Below, piece after piece: positions 1-6,095 of a stretch of 11,599 bases of DNA. Each line of letters begins with the position of its first letter. The first letter of the stretch is position 1. The stretch is from Candidatus Micrarchaeota archaeon CG_4_10_14_0_2_um_filter_60_11 (GTDB lineage: Archaea > Micrarchaeota > Micrarchaeia > Norongarragalinales > Norongarragalinaceae), in contig PFPF01000046.1 of the NCBI GenBank assembly GCA_002792915.1, positions 1 through 11,599 of the forward strand. Reading direction: 5' to 3'. The position numbers were made by a program, and so were the translations under genes. The notes beneath the pieces are model-generated. The model was not told where the DNA came from, searched no databases, and saw nothing but the letters and a program-made list of their open reading frames with translations.

Positions 1-758
1 AGCGCTCCGCCTCCCTTGCCCGAACCGTCCATCTTGGTGACTATTACACCCGTAAGCGGCGCGGCGGCGTTGAACTCCTGCGCCTGCTTGCCCGCGACTT
101 GCCCCAAATCCGCGCTGACTACCAGGAACCTCTCGTCGGGCTTGAACGCGTCGTTGACCGCGCGCAGCTCTGCCACCAACTCTTCGTCGAACCCGCTCCT
201 GCCTGCCGAATCCAGGATTATGACGTCGTATTTTCCCTCCAGCTCGGCTATCGCTTGCCGCGCGATTTTCGCCGCGTCCTTTTCGCCCCTGATTCCGAAA
301 AAGCCCGCCTTCGCCTGCTTTGAAAGCTGCTCAAGCTGTTCGAAAGCCGCGGGGCGGTGCACGTCGCACGCAACGACTGCGGCCTTCAAGCCGCGGGACG
401 AATAATAGCGCGCCAGTTTTCCCGCAGCGGTAGTCTTGCCCGCGCCGAACAAACCGCACAAGAGTATCTTGTGCTTGTCGATGCGCGGAACGAACTTTTC
501 CTTGCCCAGGACTTTCTGCAATTCTTCAAAAACGACTTTTGCCACGTGCTCGCGCACGCCCAAGCCGGGCAACGGCTTTTCGTTCAACGCGCGGCGCTCG
601 ATTTCCTTGGTCAGCTGGAAGACCAGGCGCACGTTCACGTCGTTCGTGATGAGCGTGCGCTGGAGGTCGCGCGTCAGCTCCTTGACCGCCGCCTCGTCCA
701 CCATCGTGGCGCCCGTTACGCGGGCCAGCGCCTTGCGTATTCCGGCTCCCAAGTCCAT
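1..758 (-). CDS. srp54: Signal recognition particle subunit SRP54 (N and G domains; C-terminal part off the window edge)
   Basis: GTPase that binds signal sequences on ribosomes together with SRP RNA and delivers nascent chains to the membrane through FtsY. The frame runs open from the ATG at 758 to the window edge, giving 252 residues. The N domain is about residues 1-88. The G domain shows G1 GLFGAGKTT (102-110), G2 DVHRPAAFEQL (132-142), G3 DSAGR (183-187), G4 TKMD (241-244) and G5 GKGGGA (247-252). The DVNV and LTKEIERRALNEKP stretch in the N domain matches archaeal SRP54 rather than FtsY, which usually has an acidic or membrane-binding extension. Most SRP54 proteins have Gln in G1 (GxQGSGKTT) and DTAGR in G3; here these are Phe/Ala and DSAGR. 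The missing part would be the end of G and the Met-rich M domain. A TATA-like box about 29 nt upstream suggests a leaderless message. Confidence 0.93.
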   Translation of the reverse strand, partial: MDLGAGIRKALARVTGATMVDEAAVKELTRDLQRTLITNDVNVRLVFQLTKEIERRALNEKPLPGLGVREHVAKVVFEELQKVLGKEKFVPRIDKHKILLCGLFGAGKTTAAGKLARYYSSRGLKAAVVACDVHRPAAFEQLEQLSKQAKAGFFGIRGEKDAAKIARQAIAELEGKYDVIILDSAGRSGFDEELVAELRAVNDAFKPDERFLVVSADLGQVAGKQAQEFNAAAPLTGVIVTKMDGSGKGGGA

Positions 759-782
759 AAGCTAAAATAACACCCGTCAAAG

Positions 783-792
783 CTTTTTAATT
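783..792 (-). promoter_or_regulatory. Likely archaeal TATA box for SRP54
   Basis: On the minus strand the A/T stretch AATTAAAAAG, preceded by CC, is centred about 29 nt upstream of the SRP54 ATG at 758. That is the spacing expected for a leaderless archaeal transcript. No Shine-Dalgarno sequence sits before the ATG, which agrees. The assignment rests on position and composition only. Confidence 0.5.
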
Positions 793-810
793 GGCCACTC
801 GCGGACGCAC

Positions 811-830
811 AAAAACAAGGGCGCGCCTTG
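811..830 (-). terminator. Possible terminator after the ACT-domain gene
   Basis: Read on the minus strand, the perfect 5-bp inverted repeat CAAGG...CCTTG (816-830, 5-nt loop) is followed at once by five T residues (815-811). It lies about 42 nt past the ACT gene stop and just before the SRP54 promoter. The arrangement looks like a short intrinsic terminator. Archaeal termination depends mainly on the T tract, so the hairpin may be incidental. Confidence 0.45.
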
Positions 831-871
831 AAGCGGCGGCGCACGAAAACCACAACGCCGGCTGCGCGCGC

Positions 872-1258
872 TCAAACGTAGTCCTTGAGCGCCTTGCGCG
901 CCGCGTCGTTGTCCGTGGTCTCGATGGCGAACAGCTTCTCGCTCTTGTCCTGCTTCAGCAGGTACAGGTTCTTCATGTTGATGCCGTTGTCAGACAATAT
1001 GCGCGCGACGCGGGCGAGCTTGCCCGGCTTGTCGTCCACGCGGATGACCAGGATGGCGGAGTCCATGACTTCGAAGCCCGCGCCCTTGAGCGCCGCCTTG
1101 GCCTTGGCGGGCGACTCGGTGTAAAGCCGCAGTATCGCGGTTCCGCGCGACGCGTCCGCGTGCAACGACTCGATGCGGATTTTCTTCTTTCCGAGGAGTT
1201 CGCTTACTTCCGCCAGCAAGCCCACGTGGTCCTTGGTGATTACGGTGAGTTCGTTCAT
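872..1258 (-). CDS. Double ACT-domain protein, probable small-molecule-binding regulator
   Basis: The protein has 128 residues and consists almost entirely of two ACT domains, about residues 1-50 and 68-118. The first opens with the typical strand-loop-helix KDHVGLLAEVSELLGKKKIRIESL. The second repeats it as DDKPGKLARVARILSDNGINMKNL. In ACT families the loop Gly/Asp residues between strand 1 and helix 1 (here VGLL and PGKL) contact amino-acid ligands at the domain interface. There is no attached catalytic domain, so it is most likely a stand-alone allosteric or sensory subunit; its ligand and partner cannot be told from sequence. The ATG at 1258 lies 4 nt after the stop of the upstream lipoprotein gene, so the two are probably co-transcribed, an odd pairing of a cytosolic and an exported product. 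Confidence 0.85.
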   Translation of the reverse strand: MNELTVITKDHVGLLAEVSELLGKKKIRIESLHADASRGTAILRLYTESPAKAKAALKGAGFEVMDSAILVIRVDDKPGKLARVARILSDNGINMKNLYLLKQDKSEKLFAIETTDNDAARKALKDYV

Positions 1259-1262
1259 TCCA

Positions 1263-1937
1263 TCAGCCGCCCTGCACCAGGCTCAGGCAGTCCGCCAAGT
1301 CCTGCCCCTCAAGCTCCTCGCACATGCTCGCGTCAAGGCCCGGCATTCCGGAAGGCAGCAGCGTTTCCGGCGTCATCGCGGCCAAATCGCACGCCTTTCC
1401 CGCGGTCGCGAACTTGGACTCGTCGGGAATCCAGGGGCTGCAGGAATAATCGCTCGCGGGAACGTTCTCGTAAGACGAAACGCCTCCGGATTCGCCGGGC
1501 GACGGCGTTGCGGTCGCGCTGGAAACCAGCCACTCGCAGTCCGTGTACGGCCCCACGCGGGACGAGGCGGGCAGCGAAACGTAAACCTTGTCGCCCTTGA
1601 CTATGGAAACCGTGTCAGAGGAATAGCCCGACGCGTCCGTGCTCGTTTCCATGCGCACCTTGCCGCCGGAGAAATACATCTTGGATTCGCTCGTGAAACC
1701 CTCGCCGGTCATCCTGACCGTGCACTCGTAAGGAATGCCCGAGACGAGCAACGCGGTCCAGCCCATCGCAGCCTGCTCGGCTGTTTGGGAAGGCTGCACG
1801 CTGGCGATTTGTGAAGGTTGGACGCTTGCGGCGCCGCCAACTGGAGACGGGGTCGCGCCAACTTGTGCCGGCGAGTTGCCAGTGCACCCGAAGAACAGGA
1901 GCGAGGCGAACAACAGGACTACTGCGAACTTCTTCAA
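1263..1937 (-). CDS. Secreted Cys-rich lipoprotein of unknown function
   Basis: The N terminus has KK, a hydrophobic run and a lipobox ending LFFGC, so the Cys near residue 18 should be lipid-modified and hold the protein on the outer face of the membrane. A low-complexity linker rich in Pro, Ser, Gln and Ala follows to about residue 55 and contains an 8-residue tandem repeat (ASVQPSQI/ASVQPSQT). The remaining 165 residues have a beta-rich segment (about 60-140, with SKMYFSGGKVRME and SIVKGDKVYVSLP), then a second Pro/Ser linker and a Cys-rich C-terminal part. The mature protein has six further Cys (72, 134, 166, 183, 206, 217), enough for three disulphides. I do not recognise a named family. 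Two TTG codons compete as start; the one at 1937 is 6 nt from a GGTGG ribosome site, the one at 1940 only 3 nt. An in-frame stop at 1955-1953 rules out a longer form. Confidence 0.8.
   Translation of the reverse strand: MKKFAVVLLFASLLFFGCTGNSPAQVGATPSPVGGAASVQPSQIASVQPSQTAEQAAMGWTALLVSGIPYECTVRMTGEGFTSESKMYFSGGKVRMETSTDASGYSSDTVSIVKGDKVYVSLPASSRVGPYTDCEWLVSSATATPSPGESGGVSSYENVPASDYSCSPWIPDESKFATAGKACDLAAMTPETLLPSGMPGLDASMCEELEGQDLADCLSLVQGG
1783..1830 (-). repeat. Two-copy 24-bp in-frame tandem repeat in the lipoprotein linker
   Basis: Two adjacent 24-nt units match at about 19 of 24 positions and encode ASVQPSQ-I and ASVQPSQ-T. They lie in the flexible linker between the lipid anchor and the folded domain. 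Such a unit can vary in copy number by slippage without breaking the frame. Confidence 0.6.
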
Positions 1938-1969
1938 CAAAAACCACCGACGCTAATTCGCACGGCTGG

Positions 1970-1976
1970 TTTTAAA
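1970..1976 (-). promoter_or_regulatory. Likely TATA box for the lipoprotein-ACT unit
   Basis: TTTAAAA on the minus strand is centred about 35 nt upstream of the TTG start, so transcription should begin near 1946-1950. That would leave a very short leader just containing the GGTGG site at 1948-1944. Assigned by position and composition. Confidence 0.5.
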
Positions 1977-2023
1977 GCGTTTGGAAGAACGGCAAAAAGC
2001 GAATTTCAGGCGCGCTGGCGGCT

Positions 2024-2320
2024 TCATCCCCAATCAAATAGACGCCCTGCGCGAATTTCTTTTTTGTACCATTTTCTAAACCCGGCCATTTCGGCGGCTG
2101 TGGACCAGTTGACGAGCCCCTGGACAGCCGCTTCATCATGCAGGCGTTCCGTGTTCACTCGCCGTTTTCTAATCATTTCCGGAGTGGCTTTGTAAAGAGT
2201 GAGCGTTATCTTGTGCAATCGCACCGGCGCTTTTTCTCCGGGAGGCAGAAACGCCTCCACGTAAAGCGGGCCTCGATAAGCCGGGTCTATGCCGCGGCTG
2301 GAGGAAAACAGCGCGGCCCC
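2024..2320 (-). pseudogene. 3' part of a frameshifted dCTP deaminase/dUTPase-superfamily gene
   Basis: This segment continues the upstream gene (2287-3117) in the -1 frame. From about 2320 it reads GAALFSSSRGIDPAYRGPLY and runs 98 codons to a TGA at 2024. IDPAYRGPLYVEAF resembles the IDPGxxG...E core of dCTP deaminases, whose Glu in this strand is catalytic, and it fits exactly after the PGEFALG/IPRDV half left in the upstream frame. A GTG at 2260 could start a 78-residue peptide, but it falls inside this conserved core and has no ribosome site of its own, so separate translation looks unlikely. The last 50 residues (about EMIRKRR to the end) are charged, helical and outside the core. The gene pieces rejoin if one G is added to the G run at 2317-2320. 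Confidence 0.65.
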
Positions 2321-3117
2321 GTCTTGATTTTCCTGCCCGCAATGCAGGTTATCTTGTCGCTTATTACCGCGAACACGTCGCGCGGAATCCTCAGGGGCGT
2401 GACTATTCCGAGGGCGAACTCGCCGGGAGCGACTTTCGGTTGTTCGGGAAGGCGCATCGGGAACCCGAAACTGAACTTCGTCCTGGCGACCGGATTTGCG
2501 AACAGTTCGCGCAAATAATCTGGGTCGATCGGGCCGCCGGCGCGCGTGTGCAGAGGCACGGTCGCGTTAACAAGATAAAGCTCCACCCTGCCGTCGGGCA
2601 GCACCTTGGCGCTCTTAGGAAAAGAATACCACCCAGAAGAAGACCACTTGGGTCTCACCAGTTTCAGGACTTCCTGCCTTGTCAAAGGCACGCGGTTTTT
2701 CTCGTGCGGCAGGTTCCTCCCCAGCTCCATTCCCTGCTCCAGCGGGAACTCGTGCGGCCCCCTGTTCGTCAAAACCAGCTCGTTGCGCCCGCGCGCCTCG
2801 GCGTGTAAGCCGTAACGCGCGAGTATGCTCCTAAGGCTCACCTCGAAATCGAAATCCGCGGCGTTCCTCAAGCGCGACAGCTTGACCGTAATTGACTCGG
2901 ACGGTTTTAGCAACACGCTTTCCGCGCCCGTGCCTGTGAATCCGGCTATCCTGCGCGGCATCGAGAAAACCGTTCCGGTTCGCGCCATTTGGCTATTCGG
3001 GGGTTCGTCAAAACGCGGCAGGGGATAGCCAATCCTCATTCTGGAATAAGTGTCGAAGCCCGCATAAGGGTCGCCCCACTCCCTCTGTTTCAGACGGTTG
3101 CCCTTGAGCGTAGCCAC
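2287..3117 (-). CDS. dCTP deaminase/dUTPase-superfamily protein, tandem modules, truncated by frameshift
   Basis: The visible frame gives 276 residues, ending in a junk-like PRCFPPAAA tail. Two dUTPase-like modules can be seen. Module 1 (about 47-135) has LLKPSESITVKL, then RSILARYGL, close to the RSSxAR signature of dUTPases and dCTP deaminases, then LTNRGPHEFPLEQGMELGR, matching their closing strand. Module 2 starts near 215 with PEQPKVAPGEFALGIVTPLRIPRD and is cut before its IDP...E core, which is in the next frame. Module 2 lacks RSSxAR and has DKITCIAGRKIKTG there. Rejoined length is about 364 residues, close to the long tandem-fold dCTP deaminase family of proteobacteria (from memory about 360). 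Expected role would be dCTP deamination or dUTP hydrolysis, keeping uracil out of DNA, but divergence makes activity uncertain. The start is GTG with no ribosome site, about 26 nt downstream of a TATA-like box. Confidence 0.7.
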   Translation of the reverse strand: MATLKGNRLKQREWGDPYAGFDTYSRMRIGYPLPRFDEPPNSQMARTGTVFSMPRRIAGFTGTGAESVLLKPSESITVKLSRLRNAADFDFEVSLRSILARYGLHAEARGRNELVLTNRGPHEFPLEQGMELGRNLPHEKNRVPLTRQEVLKLVRPKWSSSGWYSFPKSAKVLPDGRVELYLVNATVPLHTRAGGPIDPDYLRELFANPVARTKFSFGFPMRLPEQPKVAPGEFALGIVTPLRIPRDVFAVISDKITCIAGRKIKTGPRCFPPAAA

Positions 3118-3138
3118 GAAAGCATTTGGCGCAACGCG

Positions 3139-3147
3139 AATTAAAAA
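3139..3147 (-). promoter_or_regulatory. Likely TATA box of the dCTP deaminase-like gene, within a T tract that may also terminate the upstream unit
   Basis: TTTTTAATT on the minus strand is centred about 26 nt upstream of the GTG at 3117, as expected for a leaderless message. The same T5 run lies only about 10 nt after the stop of the secreted-protein gene ending at 3157. In this 39-bp spacer one element could therefore serve both as terminator and as promoter. Confidence 0.45.
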
Positions 3148-3156
3148 CCGCTTGGC

Positions 3157-3747
3157 TCAGCGCTTCTTGAAAGCGCGCGGCGAAGCAAGGGTTTTGGCTT
3201 TTGAAACGGCTTTCGCCTTGGCGGCTGCGATGACCGGCTGCGCCTTCGAGCACTTGGCGGGCGGCAGCGTGATGATGTTCTGGTAAAGCATGCCGAACGG
3301 GAATATGGGTTGCAGGCTGCAGCCGTAGGCGTTGATGTAGAGCTGGTAGTTGTATATTACGCGGTCGCCTTCGGGGTTGCCGAAGAGGAAGTTGTTGCCA
3401 GGCACCATGTCCTTGTTGCATGCCTGCCCGACTTCCATCTTGTCGTAACAGTAGTCGCCGGAAGCCCAGACAGCGCAGGTTGCGCCGTTGAGGAGCTGAA
3501 CGTTGATTTTGTGGTCGCTTAGCGGCTGGTAAAATTTCGTAACCTTGACGCAGAACGTGCCGCCCATGGTTATGACCGTCGAGCCGCCCGCGCCCGGAAT
3601 AAGCTCGTTTACGGCGCAAGAAATGAAGGTTCCTGATTCAATGGGCATTATTGCGGTTCCCAAGCATGAAACTTGGGTCACCGCCGACGCAAGCGCGGCG
3701 AACGCGAACAGCAAAACTCCGAAAACCAAACCCTTGTTCAAGCTCAA
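3157..3747 (-). CDS. Secreted eight-cysteine protein with a basic C-terminal tail, unknown family
   Basis: The 196-residue product starts with a clear signal peptide (hydrophobic residues about 7-20, likely cleavage after ALASA near 22). The mature part has exactly eight Cys (28, 44, 66, 91, 100, 110, 143, 166), consistent with four disulphides in a beta-rich fold outside the cell. Residues 167-196 form a tail rich in Lys, Ala and Arg with nine basic and no acidic residues; it could bind an anionic surface or polymer, but this is inference. No membrane anchor is present, so the protein is free or held by a partner. The start is TTG with GAGGTG five nt upstream. It follows the large surface-protein gene by 18 nt, so co-transcription and joint function are likely. 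I recognise no family. Confidence 0.8.
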   Translation of the reverse strand: MSLNKGLVFGVLLFAFAALASAVTQVSCLGTAIMPIESGTFISCAVNELIPGAGGSTVITMGGTFCVKVTKFYQPLSDHKINVQLLNGATCAVWASGDYCYDKMEVGQACNKDMVPGNNFLFGNPEGDRVIYNYQLYINAYGCSLQPIFPFGMLYQNIITLPPAKCSKAQPVIAAAKAKAVSKAKTLASPRAFKKR

Positions 3748-3765
3748 CCAAGCACCTCGATGCGC

Positions 3766-6069
3766 CTAACGCTTCTTGCCGATTACGAACTGGTAGTATA
3801 CAAACGCGCCGCTCACCGCGAAGATGGCGAGGATTGCGAGGTAAATCGCGTTCTTGCCCGAAAGCGCGCCCGCGAACAATCCGGTTTGCGGCGCGACCGC
3901 GGGTGCGACGGTGAATACGAAAGTCTTCGGCTCGTAACCCGCCTTCAGGACGCTTACCTTCCATTCGCCTTCCTGCGTCGCGTTGGCGGTTATCACGCCG
4001 CGCGCGTCAACGGAGTACGAGGAGCCTTCGCCGCTGGGCGAACGGATTTGCACGATTGCGCCCGGCATCGCGTAAACGGTGAGCACGCCGTTCTCGAGCG
4101 TCGCGCTCGCGTTCATCTGGAGCGGCACGCCGCGGGGCGGGACTTTCTCGCCCACGCCCACGATGTTCAGGAGCATTGACTGCGTCGAAGTCACGCCCGT
4201 TGAAACCGCTTTTACGGTGACGTTGTACGTGTTGCCCGCCTCGTTCAACGGCGGGGAGGCAACGAGGTAAGCTTCCGAAGTCTCGCCTTTTTCGAGCACG
4301 AGGAAGTCGGGCTGGATGGAAATCCACTTGGGACCGTCGACGCTGAGTACGTAAGTGCTCTTCAAGAGGCCCGTGTTCGTCACGTTGACTGAAATGAGGG
4401 TCGACTCGCATTCCACGAACTCGCCTTGCGACAGCGAGACGCTCGCGGGATAGCACTCCTCCTTGGACTTGAGGGTTATGTCGAGGCTCGCCTTGCCGCT
4501 CGAGTTCTGCGAGAGCGAAACCGCGTTGAACACGACCGAGTAAACGCCCGGCGCGGCGTCGCAGGTGTAAACGTGCGGCGTCAGCGTCTTGCGGGTGTTT
4601 CCGGCAATCGGCTCCATGGAAACGTTCTGGAATTCCAGCCATTGCGGGGCGTTGGAAACGCCTATGCGGAACGAGTCGTTCAGGTAACCCGTGTTGATTA
4701 CTTCGACGTTGAACGCCTTGTCCTCGCACTGGCAGACGAGGTCGTCGGAAGCGGCGACGGAAACGTCGTAACAGCGCACGAGTTGCAGCTGCGTCGAGTT
4801 CTCGCTTTGCGAGTACTCGGAAACCGCGGTTAAGGTGGGTGAATAGTTGCCGTCGGCGATGCCCGGCGTTATCACGAGGCCGATTGTCCTGGATTCGCCG
4901 TGCTTGATGAAGGCGCCGGTCTCGTTCAGGTAAGCGAAAGGCATGCCGGAAACCGTGAAGTTGAACTGGGCGTCAAGCCCGTCGTTCGTCACTATTACGG
5001 GCTGCACCGAGCCGCGGTCGCTGCACGCGAACGCCGCAGCCGAGGTTATGCCCACGCCGTAGCACGGCGCGCTGCGGATTTCAATGATGCGCGCCTTTGC
5101 CGCACCCAGCGCGGACGACGCGAAAATCGTGAAAGTCGACGTGTTCAACGCTTCTTTGGCGATTGTCACGGTGGTCGTTTCGCTGGCGCCCGCCGCGAGG
5201 TTGAACACGGTCTTGGCGAACGAAACGGTTGAATTCGAAGCGTGCACGGTCACGGTGTCCTGCAATTCGCCGTTGTTGGTCACTATCATTGGGAACGACT
5301 GCGGCTTCTCGTCGCATTTTTCCACGATGTTGCAGATTATGGTTGGGAAGGTGAGCGCTATGCGCTGGCAGTCGTTGATGGTGAACGGGAGGTCGATTGA
5401 CGCCTCGTCCTGCGTGGGCTGGCCCGTGAGCGAGTAAATGCTGACCGCGCGGATTTGCGCGTCGTAATTGCCTATGTCGAGCTTCATCGAGTCGATGTCA
5501 ACCGCAAACGTTGCGGACCCCTCCGAGGGCACGAAAACCATTGCCGGAGCGGTTACTGCGGCAGCCCCGTTGCCGCTCACGAAGAGGGTGTAATTCTTGG
5601 AGGCGGTGCGGCTCTTGTTGCGGAGCGTGAGCTGGAACGACTTCTTCTCGCCGTAGCACATCGCCTTGTCGGGCGACAGGTCCTGCATGGAAACGCAAGG
5701 CGTGATGTTCAGGGTTATCGCCGAGGTCTTGGACTCGGTGCTGGACTGGCCCTTGACGGTGAACGAGTAGACGCCGACTTGCGAGAAACAAGAGGGCGTG
5801 AAGAACGAGAAAACCGGGAGCGTCTGCCCCGCGTCAATGGTGGCGGTGGCGGGCGCGACTATGCCCCACGGGAAGTCGCCGGTTATGCTGAAAAGGTAAT
5901 TGTCCGAAATCGGGCCCGTGTTGGCGGCGGCGAACTGCAGCTGCGCGGTGTCGCAAATGCAAGCGTCCACTTGCGCAAAGCTGGGCGAAAGGGACAGCCC
6001 GGACGCGGAGACGCCTGAGACTAGCAACGCGAAGACGGCAAAAGCTATGCCAAAACCCTTAAACGACAC
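3766..6069 (-). CDS. Cell-surface protein with six Cys-delimited Ig-like repeats and a C-terminal membrane anchor
   Basis: The 767-residue product has a signal peptide (hydrophobic 6-20, likely cleavage after GVSA), six repeats of about 100 residues (37-640), a carboxypeptidase-regulatory-like beta module (about 652-722, MPGAIVQIRSPSG...GYEPKTFVFTV), a short linker and one membrane helix (about 741-763) followed by GKKR. The repeats show NTG/NNG turns and alternating strands like NEW3 or CARDB surface Ig folds. About sixteen N-x-S/T sites suggest glycosylation. It is therefore anchored in the membrane with its repeats outside, as in S-layer-like, adhesin or receptor proteins; the binding partner is unknown. 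I chose GTG at 6069, which follows AAGGTGG by 5 nt. A TTG at 6126 is in frame but would place the TATA box inside the coding region and overlap the upstream gene. Confidence 0.85.
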   Translation of the reverse strand: MSFKGFGIAFAVFALLVSGVSASGLSLSPSFAQVDACICDTAQLQFAAANTGPISDNYLFSITGDFPWGIVAPATATIDAGQTLPVFSFFTPSCFSQVGVYSFTVKGQSSTESKTSAITLNITPCVSMQDLSPDKAMCYGEKKSFQLTLRNKSRTASKNYTLFVSGNGAAAVTAPAMVFVPSEGSATFAVDIDSMKLDIGNYDAQIRAVSIYSLTGQPTQDEASIDLPFTINDCQRIALTFPTIICNIVEKCDEKPQSFPMIVTNNGELQDTVTVHASNSTVSFAKTVFNLAAGASETTTVTIAKEALNTSTFTIFASSALGAAKARIIEIRSAPCYGVGITSAAAFACSDRGSVQPVIVTNDGLDAQFNFTVSGMPFAYLNETGAFIKHGESRTIGLVITPGIADGNYSPTLTAVSEYSQSENSTQLQLVRCYDVSVAASDDLVCQCEDKAFNVEVINTGYLNDSFRIGVSNAPQWLEFQNVSMEPIAGNTRKTLTPHVYTCDAAPGVYSVVFNAVSLSQNSSGKASLDITLKSKEECYPASVSLSQGEFVECESTLISVNVTNTGLLKSTYVLSVDGPKWISIQPDFLVLEKGETSEAYLVASPPLNEAGNTYNVTVKAVSTGVTSTQSMLLNIVGVGEKVPPRGVPLQMNASATLENGVLTVYAMPGAIVQIRSPSGEGSSYSVDARGVITANATQEGEWKVSVLKAGYEPKTFVFTVAPAVAPQTGLFAGALSGKNAIYLAILAIFAVSGAFVYYQFVIGKKR
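4150..5961 (-). repeat. Six Ig-like protein repeats with conserved Cys boundaries
   Basis: Within the large surface protein, repeats 2-6 each begin with a Cys pair of near-constant spacing: C125/C138, C234/C246, C336/C349, C433/C446 and C539/C554. Repeats 1 and 5 share a special form, CxC followed by a third Cys exactly 55 residues after the second (C37-C39-C94; C446-C448-C503). The regular spacing points to duplication of a single module and to disulphides that link or brace neighbouring domains. Sequence identity between repeats is low, so the duplication is old. Confidence 0.75.
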
Positions 6070-6095
6070 TTGAACCACCTTGAAGTAGTAATATG

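Noticed and set aside
1..758. FtsY instead of SRP54
   Set aside because: There is no acidic or membrane-binding N-terminal extension, and the LTKEIERRALNEKP linker and GKGGGA box fit SRP54 better. The M domain, which would settle it, is off the window.
791..1814. Long plus-strand open frames of up to 269 codons opposite the ACT and lipoprotein genes
   Set aside because: They are antisense to well-supported genes, have Arg/Ala/Gly-rich composition typical of shadow frames in GC-rich DNA, and show no recognisable motif.
1938..2023. Possible small RNA or tRNA in the spacer before the lipoprotein gene
   Set aside because: It is only 86 bp, contains the TATA box, and shows no tRNA-like stems or conserved loop sequence; a T5 run at 1998-1994 could aid termination of the upstream gene but no hairpin precedes it.
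3673..5791. Plus-strand and alternate-frame open readings across the surface-protein gene
   Set aside because: They lie within the 767-codon gene, which has a signal peptide, repeats and an anchor; the other frames have no domain-like pattern.
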